Part shown: positions 52,915-61,326 of the stretch, in pieces
Layout of the letters: every line of letters starts with the position of its first letter
How positions within the stretch are numbered: position 1 is the stretch's first letter
DNA from: Corticium candelabrum
Lineage: Eukaryota; Porifera; Homoscleromorpha; Homosclerophorida; Plakinidae
Direction of reading: 5' to 3'
Length of the DNA: 64,000 nucleotides
Assembly: GCF_963422355.1 (NCBI RefSeq)
Contig: NC_085104.1
Span: 4,052,106 to 4,116,105, forward strand
Translations under genes and position numbers: made by a program
The notes under the pieces: model-generated
What the model was told of the DNA's origin: nothing
The model's input: only the letters and a program-made list of their open reading frames with translations
The model's database searches: none

Positions 52915-52970
<56 letters not shown>

Positions 52971-54197
52971 CTGTAGTTCTTGGTGTATTGGGCTGTGTGG
53001 GCTATTCGGGCACAAACAATAATGAGATTTGCTAAAACGAACAACTCTGTCCATCCATCATCATTCTAGTGTGTTGCATGCACACGACCTTTGCAGTTAC
53101 ATCAAAGCACGGTCAACTGTCATTCATTCTGCCTCACATCATATCATAACATGCAATTCACACATTATATAGATGTACTTTAACAAAATACAATTCTGTT
53201 GCTAGACAACATGATTACCTGCAAGCAAAACTTGGCAATGTCTGTACCTTCCTGTTCTTCCACCTTGTTTCCCCAAAATGTTTTAGCTATAGTATCCAGT
53301 TCTTTCTTTCTTCCACAAAGTTTGATGTCATCACGAATGTTCTGTGGAAAAATTTGATCTAAAATACCGACAAGAGTAAATGCAAGAAACAGCCAATTAT
53401 GAATGCACTTGCTATTCATTTCTTTTGAGCGTTTCTTCCTTCTGATTTGTTGCAAGTGTTTGTGTATCTCATCAATACTGAAGTCACTGCCCATCTCAGA
53501 CTGCAACATACACAACATGTTCCATGCCTGCTCTCTTGGCACGTGAGCCTCTAGCTCAATGATCTTTATCTGTTGATGTGCTATTCCCATATAAACTGCT
53601 ACTTCTTTCCAATCAACGCCAACTTCTTCTGATAACTCATACAATGCCACAGACAAGTCTAGAAACACATTTTATAAAATATGTCAAATGCTGTCAATAG
53701 ACCATCGGCCAACCTTCAGTTTTAATTGCTTTGACCTGGGAACAAACTTGCATGACAGATGTTCTGCCGAATACTTTTTCTGCAGCTGCTCTGCAACCCG
53801 CATTAATAAGAACTTCACACAATGCTTTAACAGAAGCGTCATGAACTCCATATTTGTCTCTCCACACTTCAAACATTTGAATTGCTTGTTGCTGCAGACT
53901 GTGTGGATGTTCGAGAGCAATATTGTCTAAAATCTGTCCATTAATCAGCTCAGGCAGAAGACAATAAGCAATGTTTCTCCACTTCGAAGCAATCTCAACA
54001 CTCAAAAGTTGAAATTGGTGATATGAGACAGGTTGACTGACTAATCAACACAATATAATTGTTTATGACAAAAAATAGATGTTGTTTGAATGCTAATACA
54101 TACCAACATCTAACACTGTTGTTGTGTTATTGCTGTAACTGTCATCTGTTTCTTGAGAAGAAGAATGTGGATGGTCAGAGTGTTTCACAACAGACAT
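35576..54197 (-). CDS. STAND/NLR-like receptor: Death-Death-NB-ARC(+SAM-like)-TPR, 16 exons, 1191 aa
   Basis: Exons, 5' to 3' on the minus strand: 54197-54104, 54040-53714, 53658-53219, 47156-46998, 46937-45698, 45627-45490, 44841-44716, 44650-44525, 41286-41161, 40256-40131, 40061-39936, 38223-38098, 38026-37901, 36002-35880, 35821-35696, 35622-35576. They total 3576 nt with stop TAA, and all phases match. Residues 45-125 form a Death-like six-helix domain ([10 protein letters not shown]). Residues 141-217 are a second one ([12 protein letters not shown]). Residues 256-642 are NB-ARC: GRKKEL, P-loop GMGGSGKS (291-298), Walker B LLLYD (371-375), VLVSTR (396-401), LPLGIA (461-466) and MHD-like LHPLVH (637-642). 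Residues ~500-553 look like an inserted SAM domain. Residues 754-1176 are ten TPRs of kinesin-light-chain type. Expected role: a cytosolic ATP/ADP-switched sensor, TPRs sensing and Death domains recruiting adaptors. A transcript could move the first exon; see 58060-58270. Confidence 0.87.
36003..37900. other. NLR-like gene intron; possible solo LTR
   Basis: No exon found. The stretch of about 37105-37440 (starts TGTTAGAAGACAGG, then a (CATAT)n run at 37444-37479) has the look of a solo LTR or retroelement tail but no partner was seen. Confidence 0.3.
40404..40852. repeat. (GGAC)n/(GGAT)n tetranucleotide array in NLR-like intron
   Basis: About 450 bp of GGAT units passing into GGAC units with many single-base variants. 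A smaller GGAT array follows at 40971-41020. Long open frames in several phases (Arg-Pro-Ser-Val on the minus strand, Gly-Arg-Thr-Asp on the plus strand) are artefacts of the repeat. Confidence 0.95.
42134..42202. repeat. (TA)n microsatellite
   Basis: About 34 TA units followed by TATG units to about 42222, at the 5' break of the retrotransposon ORF. Confidence 0.95.
42212..43288 (+). pseudogene. Retrotransposon ORF, C-terminal part with restriction-like endonuclease features
   Basis: About 355 codons open to a natural stop, starting [16 protein letters not shown], which is the region just after the reverse transcriptase core in many invertebrate non-LTR polymerases. A zinc-binding motif [17 protein letters not shown] (C-x-C-x9-H-x3-C) is followed by RHDALRD and then RPGDVYHPN and YFDLTI. 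That order resembles the knuckle plus PD-(D/E)xK endonuclease of R2-type elements. The RT core itself is missing: the copy is 5'-truncated at a TA array and ends near another one. It lies in an NLR-like intron on the opposite strand. Confidence 0.65.
43306..43535. mobile_element. 133-bp inverted-repeat element inserted in a (TA)n array
   Basis: TA arrays at 43306-43344 and 43481-43535 flank a unit at 43348-43480. Its ends are CATAGGCGTAGGAA and, reversed, CATAGGCTTAGGAA (13 of 14 identical). It looks like a tiny MITE that landed in, or seeded, a TA microsatellite. Confidence 0.65.
43536..44524. other. NLR-like intron, unidentified
   Basis: A plus-strand frame at 43974-44234 has protein-like composition but no domain I know. 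Confidence 0.3.
45061..45250. repeat. Pyrimidine tract (CCCTCNN)n in NLR-like intron
   Basis: About 190 nt almost purely C and T on the plus strand, first in CTCCCCTCGCTCC units and then CTCCTCCCCCTCC units. Its mirror-like polypyrimidine character could allow triplex DNA. Confidence 0.9.
47215..48257. other. Start of 6-kb NLR-like intron, no gene
   Basis: A small plus-strand frame at 47631-47822 has no recognisable domain. Nothing else seen. Confidence 0.4.
48258..48304. repeat. (GT)n microsatellite abutting SINE head
   Basis: About 23 GT units immediately before the tRNA-like head of SINE copy 2. Confidence 0.95.
48305..48640 (+). mobile_element. tRNA-derived SINE, copy 2
   Basis: Begins GGCGTCTGTAGCTCAGTTGG, a near-perfect A box, with B-box-like GGTTCGCGGAC about 55 nt later. 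The body matches copy 1 on the minus strand (23385-23747). Expected transcription is by RNA polymerase III, with movement by a partner LINE. It lies in the big intron of the NLR-like gene, opposite strand. Confidence 0.8.
48721..50385. mobile_element. Non-autonomous DNA element with ~350-bp inverted arms
   Basis: The left arm (48721-49085) and right arm (50031-50385, inverted) share CGGAAATACAACCT, GCTGCGCTACTTTCAGGC, CTACACGAAAACTAAACGG and TTAGAAGAGCTCT. The left arm has about 20 extra bases (TAGCTCAGTTATCTTGCC region) absent from the right. No transposase frame inside. The interior contains another inverted-repeat element at 49573-50009. Confidence 0.78.
49573..50009. mobile_element. Nested MITE with TA target duplication
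   Basis: Ends CGGTAAATCAACAAAATTT and, reversed, CTGTAAAAATCAACAAAACTT, each followed by repeated TTTCGTAAGC/TTTGGTAAGC motifs. Both ends are flanked by TA (49571-49572 and 50010-50011), as for Tc1/mariner-type insertion. About 437 bp, non-coding. Confidence 0.72.
50645..51300 (+). pseudogene. LINE reverse-transcriptase C-terminal remnant
   Basis: Frame-broken translation gives [22 protein letters not shown], an [15 protein letters not shown] segment, [24 protein letters not shown] text with stops, [13 protein letters not shown] and ASHVTRMN. This order (YLGS, YRAVVL, RR.R.LE.FH, RWAGHVxRM) is the familiar tail of CR1/RTE/Jockey-type polymerases. Confidence 0.65.
51620..52084. repeat. Large (GT)n array with TGTC variants
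   Basis: About 470 bp of GT dinucleotides with interspersed TCTGTG and TGCG variants. All open frames here are artefacts. Confidence 0.97.
52612..52970. repeat. Second large (GT)n array
   Basis: About 350 bp of GT dinucleotides with regular TCTGTG variants, 0.5 kb from the previous array and just outside a Death-domain exon. Confidence 0.97.
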
Positions 54198-54859
54198 TGT
54201 TCTATTTGCAATTTAGTTTTAGAAGAAACACATTCTATTTGATATTCTGTATGCGCTAACTCTAAGTGTGTTCCATTAGGTATCTGTAGTTTATCCATAT
54301 CTTCTTTTGTTGACTGTGAAGACGTGACAGAAACCTTCTCTTTCACAGAATCACTGCACACAAAAATCTCTTCAGAAAACAAAGTTGCAGCTTTCCTTGT
54401 ACATGCTGTACTCACTGTTCGAGTTGAATTTCTTTCTCACTTCTATCCTCGTGCCAAACCAAATTGGTAGAGTTTTTTCCCTCTAATTACAAAATGAATT
54501 GCTCAGCTGACAAAAAATCTAACTATTAAAATTGTTATTGTAGTTTAACTCTGCAATATATTAACAGATGCGCACGCATGGTTAACCAGTCATTCTCGTG
54601 TTGTCATGTTGCCTGTAGTGTACTTACTGCCTTTCTTGGGATATTCTTTTTGAATTTTGGGTACGTTGTGTTTAACAATATTCTGGTTAAGTTTACATGT
54701 CTCCATTCTACTGTGTCTAATACAAAACAATATGGCGACGAGGATAGGATGTCAAGAATGTACCCATTCTCATCAAAGATTGCAATTGCAAAAAGTCGGT
54801 AGACGACATTGCTTAACGGATGATTCATTACCATTTACTTTTATTAATCTGATAACGTG

Positions 54860-55670
54860 GAAGGACTTGAAGAAGCAACAGTTGGTGAAACGGATCTAGT
54901 GCTGAGTGCATTTGAAGGTGTGTCTATTAGACCCTTGGAATACTTCACTGTAAAGGCTAGACGAGAGGATCAGCCTATTAAATCTACATTTTACGCATAT
55001 ATGTTTCACGTAAAGGAGTGGATATCCTGCGTGGAGATGGACCGCTAGCAACAGCTAGATATCCATATCACTCCCAACAAATTTGGTTCGGTTTCAGTGT
55101 TAGAAGATTGCTGTCCTCGTCATCTTCAAGAAATGTACTTGATATACATGCAAAACTCTTCCCACCAGGTCTAGGGTGCTGTAAAATTACAATTAAGGCT
55201 GAATTGAAGCAGCAAAATGAATCAATTCCCAAAATTTTAAACCAAGGAAATTGTCATTTGTCTTCAATAGAAAGGTTGGATTGGAGTTGGATCGTTTGGC
55301 AAAAGTAGGAGTTATTGAAAAATCAGTTCTTCGCAATAGGCATCACCAATTGTAGTGGTAAACAAACCAGGGGACAACATAAAGTTTGCGCAGTAGAATG
55401 GTGCATGAAATTTTACAAAGCTAGATTTGGCTGGACCATATTTGAAAGGTGAACTGACAGTTAAGTCTGGTCAATTGGTGGTGATTTAGTACACACCGAG
55501 CACTGTATTGATATAAAAGGCTACCATTCGGCCTCAGTTGTGCACAAGCAATTTTTCAGAAGTTATAGAGCAAACGGTCGGAGATATTTCTAGAGTGGCA
55601 TGTTATCTAGATGATATATTGGTCACGGGCAAGACAGAGCAAGAGCATTTTGATGTTTGCCAGGTAAGAC
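54860..55670 (+). pseudogene. Gypsy-type LTR retrotransposon polymerase remnant
   Basis: Frame-broken segments give DILRGDGPLATARYPYH, ERLDRLAKVGVIEKS-like text, THRALYRYKRLPFGLSCAQA-like text and VACYLDDILVTGKTEQEHF. The YLDD at 55604-55615 is the reverse-transcriptase active-site motif. The RLPFG block before it fits Gypsy. Several stops and frameshifts and no LTRs recognised. Confidence 0.65.
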
Positions 55671-55683
55671 TTTGCTTTGATCG

Positions 55684-55689
<6 letters not shown>

Positions 55690-55733
<44 letters not shown>
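55690..55733. repeat. (TA)n microsatellite
   Basis: About 21 TA units at the 3' break of the Gypsy remnant. Confidence 0.95.
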
Positions 55734-55735
<2 letters not shown>

Positions 55736-56744
55736 TCTCAGGCACATGATTGAAGACCGGATCAATGTAAAGGCTAGTCTGCATCATATGCAGCTTACCG
55801 TTGTGCTATATGTAGACTCCCTTTTCTCTGTGACTATTGAAGCCAGTTTTTTAATAAATGCGGGTGTGGTTTTCTGGTTCCGCCAGTACACAGGAGTGGC
55901 GACACAACTCGCAAATTGGGGGCGGGGCTTGAAAGGACATAGGAGTCCATAAACTACAAGGGCACTGTTGCTAACATGGAGGTTGTGCTCAAAGTTGAGA
56001 GTGTCTGAGCTTCATCATCCCCCAGCTCTGCCGCTCCTGATATATTAGTCTGGTCATTTTTTCTAACAAGCAAAGAGCAAAAACAGTCCTATCCACAAAA
56101 TAGGCAATAACTAGACTAGCTGCTTTATAGACTGAGGTACCTGCTCGCAAAGATAGGAAAGCGTTTGCTAGCATTGGAGACATCTTCTTTGCTAGAACTG
56201 CTACAAAATACAAATTTTTAAATGGCTACTCCATAGCAATAAGTAAAAGATGTTGCCATGTTTTGAACAGATGGTGTCCAATTATAGTCAACAGATGTGT
56301 TGTAGTTTGCATACTCACTGCACGTCTATTCTAATACTCACAACCATTGCTAGGTACTATAGTTTGCCGTAGAGCATGTATACACCACACTCATAAAAAT
56401 TTATTAATTTCTGACAAAATACAAGACTCTTGTGAAAATTGCGCTCACTGAGTTTCATGGCAATTAACATGATACTTGCTTGTAATGCCAACCTTCAAGT
56501 TTGCATCAGTTTATTACATGTACACAACCTTTCTACTGGCACCTGCATGTATAGCACAGCTTGCCAAACGCAATAACGACTGTGTGGCATAGAGATCAGT
56601 CCAATACTAATGGATACCCCAGCACTAACTAAGAATGTTACACGAAAAAGATCGAATAACCATGCACAGACTTTCAAACCAGCATGCACAGACTTTCAAA
56701 CCAGCATGCACAGTATTTCACAACACAAGGACACTGAGCCAGCA
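55734..56744. other. Unannotated sequence
   Basis: A direct repeat of ACTTTCAAACCAGCATGCACAG occurs near 56670-56710. No gene recognised. Confidence 0.4.
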
Positions 56745-57825
56745 TCAACACCATTTCCAAATCAAATTCACTCCTAGTCACTTCAAATTCTCGTAATGTC
56801 AATTCAAATTCGTACTTTGTCGGTTCAAATTCTGAGTTGTCAGTTCAAGTTCATACTTTGTCATTTCAAATTGGCATTAGGTTAAATCAAATTCATTCAC
56901 AGTCATTTCAAATTGGTCAACTGCCAATTCAAATTCATTCACAGTTATTCAAATCTTTCATGAGTCATTTCAAATTCGCTGTGTCATGCTAATTATCGTG
57001 TAGATTGATGTCGATTGCACTGCTCCTGAGTAGTTTGGTTAGTATTTACAACTTCGATGTGCGTTAAGCTATTGAGCCAACTCCTGACGTAGTTTACTAA
57101 TTAGGCTATTCGTGAAGGCAATCTCGAAGACTGACTCTCTGTACAACACCTCACTCGAGCAAAATGCATACAGGTTGCACATAAATGCCAAATTTACGAA
57201 AGACATTGTTAGAGAAGCAGTTGAATCAACTTTCTATCAGCTGTTAGTTGTCCTGTTGTTAAGTCAGAGGCACTGGCCAACCTTTATGTAATATGAACAG
57301 ATGGAATCTCCTTCCCGGAATTGACATGAGATGACTTAATTAATTAACTTGTGCTTCATGATCATCTTGTACTGTAATGATAGAATATCGTTTGTGTGAT
57401 ACAGGGTATTTGCTCAGTTTACAGAATAAAGTGTATCTACATCCGGTTTCAATCTATTGTGGTAATCAGTAAATTGCAGTTGTGTGCAATTGACATATAT
57501 GCGTCACTATGATATCATGAGAGATTCAAAACGACTGAATAATTCGAATTGACAAATGACAAATTTGAAATGACTGCGAATGAGTTTGAAATGACAAGTA
57601 ACCAATTGGAAATGACTGTGCATGAATTTGAAATGACAAGTGATCAATTTGAAATGACTGTAAATAACTTTGATTTGACATAATGCCAATATTGAAACGA
57701 CAAAGTATGAACTTGAACTGACAACATATAAATTTGAACTGACAATTAAAGTACGAATTTGAATTGACATAACGAGAATTTGAAGTTACTATAGGAACAA
57801 ATTTTGATCTGGAAATGGTGTAGTT
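56745..57825. mobile_element. Palindromic element with repeat-built inverted arms (~1.08 kb)
   Basis: The left arm (56745-56990) consists of degenerate units of the type GTCATTTCAAATTC. The right arm (57530-57825) is its inverse with units GAATTTGAAATGAC. The outermost parts pair as CACCATTTCCAAATCAAA against CACCATTTCCAGATCAAA, and the shared ACTTCAAATTCTCGT follows in both. The central ~540 bp is unique. No coding frame. Confidence 0.75.
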
Positions 57826-58059
57826 TGGCGATAATTACAAGCACAATTCAGCATGGCCTACTTTTACAGAACACTTCAACCCTATTTAACCAAGAATGAG
57901 CTGAGTACAACCTAGTGTAAGTAGGCCGATAGTCACTATGTAACAAAACATACAGCTGCACTTTAGCCTTATAAGCCGAATAAATTGAAATAATCTCCTG
58001 AGACCAAACCACCACATCATTGTAACATCTGAAACCTGTAAAGTTTCGTTTCAACCTAC

Positions 58060-58270
58060 CTTGATGTTCTAGATGTGAATAAAGCTGCGTTTGTGTTTCA
58101 AGCCCATTCAGATAAGCAATGAATGATTGCCTCCATTCTTCAATAAGATCTCCATTCCACACTCCGGTCTCCATAAAGTTACTTGCTACACGGAGTATTC
58201 TCGTCATAACAGTTGCAGCTGACAGCTGTAACCACCGCTGGGAAAATGACATATCACGACTGTCAGCCAT
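58060..58270 (-). CDS. Orphan coding exon, possible alternative 5' exon of the NLR-like gene
   Basis: ATG at 58270 opens 70 codons of amphipathic, protein-like sequence (MADSRDMSFSQRWLQLSAAT..., then EEWRQSFIAYLNGL) ending at CAAG|GTAGGT, a strong donor in phase 1. The Death-domain exon starting at 54040 accepts phase 1, so the splice would be in frame and would bypass the 54104-54197 first exon. I recognise no domain. It could equally be the first exon of a different gene. Confidence 0.45.
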
Positions 58271-59459
58271 GTGTCTACAACCAGCACATACAAATTCACA
58301 TCATTAACAAAATAATAGATTTTGGTAATAATCTGCATAAACATTTTATTGAGGCTACACATCACATGCAATACAATTACACAAGTATACAGTAATGGCA
58401 ATGAGTTGGAACACTTTGACATTAGATGCATAGAATGAATGGTGATCGAACCGAGAGAAAGTTAGAAGTACAGAGTAACTTAGGTTGTGTTGTGAGTTGG
58501 AGTGCTATCTAGGTGTCTAGATGTGTGCATGTGCAGTTGTAGTTGAAGAAGTGTTTTATAATATGTTAGTCTAAGATGAGAACTGCACCAATACCCGGTG
58601 TGATCAAAAAACAAAATATGTTATATTACAGACCAATAGTTTTCATTGTGTGTGCATGTGCCTTTAACTAGCGCCTTCATGTAGCTTGGACCGAGCGACG
58701 CGTTTTTTCTAGGCGGCTAGTTTTATACTCAGTGCGCTCGTTGTTCGAAACTCGGTGGTCGTTGTGGCTTATTAACTATACTTGCTCCCTAGTATCTATC
58801 ACGTGGTTTTACACTGAAAACGAAAGGAATGGGCGTTGCCGATATTGTTTGTTACAAATTTCTCTTTGATCCTCAGCAATTAAAAAGGAAAGGCGATGAT
58901 GATATGAATGAGTACACTACTACTGTATTAATCCTGCTGAAATGTTGTCAACACATGTAATGTACGTACAGCATGTAAAGATGCGTGAGGACGGCTCGCA
59001 TACAACCTAAACTCACATGTTATTCATGCAACCGACAATTTATCTAACCTTTTCCTTGATACCGTTCTTTGCCGTGAAAGATTGACACGACTCAAAATCG
59101 CAAGCAGTTGCGACTTTGATGTAACGCACGCTATCCTATGTTGTTTTACGTAGGAGTCTGTTAGCTACTAGGAAATGGCGAATTATTTCGTTCATTCCAT
59201 CGAACCCACTATGTTAATCGATGATTCTCGCTCGTCTAGATTCGCGTAACTAATGTCTATCGCCAAACATTTCTGCGCTGATTTGATATATTTATATATT
59301 TATATATACTGGCTGCATTGTGTATGCAGACGGACATTTTTTGTTGTCATCCAGTCAATCAGGGTTGCAACATATGCTGGATCGACCGGTATGGAGTTTT
59401 ACGATAACAATAATTATACTTCCTTTCATTCAATGTGAAGAAGAATGTGGCCATTAATC
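58271..59459. other. Unannotated sequence
   Basis: Possible promoter side of the orphan exon. No motif I can defend. Confidence 0.35.
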
Positions 59460-60010
59460 AGACGAGCAAGACATACGGAATACAGTCAACCAGAATTTCC
59501 ACCAGGTGGCATGAAGTCAAAGTCAGTTGAAAAAATTACCCACCTAGATCAGATGATTTAGATAGAAGCATGTAGTGCAATTGGCAGATGTCAAAAATTC
59601 TATGCATCTTTATTTTCTACCCTTAGGTCAGTGAAAGGGATCGGGTCAAATCCGAGTGTTTGGATAAAGATAATGGAGGGAGTGTTGTTACCAGTAATCA
59701 GTTATGAAAGTGAGACATAGAATCTATCATCTCGAAAAGTATGTGACAGAATCCACCAAGCTCGGAGAGGGGGCACAGACGAGGTCTAGAGATTCCTAGC
59801 CAAAGTTCATTGACAGAATTCTATGGCCCTACTTTCAAAGAAGCAAATACTTGTTTAATTAATTGACAGCATCTGTTGTTTCTTTGGAGAGTGTGTCATT
59901 CTGAGAATGAGATTGTCTCAAACATTCTTATCCAAACAGAAGCCCATGTGGAAAACAATTCTTGGAACCGGATTAGCATACCAGGCAGAAGAAATATGAT
60001 GTCCATGCCA
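59460..60010 (+). pseudogene. LINE-like C-terminal remnant
   Basis: Broken frames give THLDQMI, IGRCQKFYASLFSTLRSVKG and VWIKIMEGVLLPVISYESET. This resembles the region after the reverse-transcriptase core of LINEs (YLG, R...A..F..L, K..L....VLP.LLYG.ET). Several stops. Confidence 0.4.
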
Positions 60011-60516
60011 TACAAAGAGTTTAAGAGTAGTTTGAGCCAATGACTGTTTGTAATTACTATAATCAATTTAGTTAGTGTTTTGTGCGTTTTCTTTATGGGT
60101 ATATGTTCTGTTTGTGACTACGGAATCTGTCATGTAGTGTGTATGCCTTCGGAAACTGTACCACATGGATATGAGACAAAATACATATTATACATGAATA
60201 GAAATATATGTAGTGTTTCAGTTTGTGTAAAGTAGACAAGAACATTACACTGCTTAACAACACATGTTTGCAACTTTAATCAAATTCAATATTAATAAAA
60301 CATCCATAGAACATGCAGCTACCAAAATCTAAGTAAACTACCTTACTCACAATTTCAGATTGCTCTATAACAACAAAATCTTTGTTTCAGTCACTGTTCG
60401 AATTTGATCAGGTTGAAAATTTTTGTACTTGTCTAAAGTGTAATTTTGATAATAAAAGACTGGATTGTGTCAAACCATCAACATTTTTTAAAGTACAAAA
60501 AGTATATGTCCATTCA

Positions 60517-60738
60517 CTAGATAAATGTGTCCCAACAACTTAGTGTCACATTGATGTCTTTGATATGCAACTGTATATCCATTTTGTTGCTTAATCCTTT
60601 GAATACCCTTCTTTTCGTACACTTGACCTTTGATCTTATAACGTTGCATTTGATCGATCCAATCTGAGTCAGATATAACGCCTTGTTGAAATCAATATAA
60701 ACATTCATTAATCCGATCAAGATATAGCAATGGAACAA
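60517..60738 (-). pseudogene. Possible downstream exon of a CACTA-like transposase
   Basis: A 73-codon minus-strand frame containing IGSIKCNVIRSKVKC and a C-terminal Trp. It lies just 3' of the CACTA-like exon at 61025-61182, but I cannot show they belong together. Confidence 0.25.
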
Positions 60739-61024
60739 TTGTCTTATGGCAATGACCGCAATCAGTCATAGATTGATTTGGCAATTCAAACCTTGTACAA
60801 TAGAAACAATAAATTCAACACATCACAAAATACCCACAAAACATTACATTTCATTTGAGCAATTCTTGCTAGCTTCACTGCAAATTCCTTGACCCACAAT
60901 GGTGTATTATTGGTAATGGCAATAACTTTGGCATGCTATGAAACATCGTAACAGCAAATGCTACCTAGAGCAACTATATGTAAGGCACAGTAGTTGCACA
61001 AAATTGAAATTAGCATAATCTGAC

Positions 61025-61182
61025 CTGACTGTTAATGTATCGAGTTCCATGAATGAATTTCTTTAGCTGACCATTTAGACTTTCAAACCAAAAGCAAGAG
61101 AAGTCCCACAGAGGTCCCCATCGCTTTACAACCGCTGGCATATGCCGTAACAAGTGCAAGTTTATAGTACAAAAATCAGATC
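61025..61182 (-). pseudogene. CACTA/EnSpm (Tnp2/DUF4218-like) exon
   Basis: Acceptor AATTTAG at 61183-61189 and donor CAG|GTCAGA at 61025/61024 bound a 52-codon stretch with INLHLLRHMPAVVKRWGPLW and SCFWFESLNGQLKKFIHG. The H..RH/L..VVRRWGPLW...FE.LNG.LK...HG pattern is that of proteins related to CACTA transposases. An upstream piece (61250-61330, YTATSQYLKDFCKEAESLSI) fits the same family, but its splice phase does not match, so the gene looks broken. Confidence 0.5.
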
Positions 61183-61326
61183 CTAAATTCCAAATAATAT
61201 TGAATTCAATTGCAATCATTATGTGTTTACATTCCAAAAATAGAGAGAGATTCAGCTTCTTTGCAAAAGTCTTTTAAGTATTGAGAAGTAGCTGTATAGT
61301 CTTCTTCTCCAATACTTTCTCCAGTG

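Noticed and set aside
51557..53054. Several 120-200-codon frames of His-Thr or Val-Cys repeats
   Set aside because: Products of GT/CA microsatellites; no non-repeat coding sequence attached.
53340..53400. A 50-nt mini-intron in the second Death/NB-ARC linker exon
   Set aside because: GT and AG are present (GTGCAT ... TTTTAG), but removing it shifts the frame to an early stop, while read-through stays open and keeps GRKKEL in frame.
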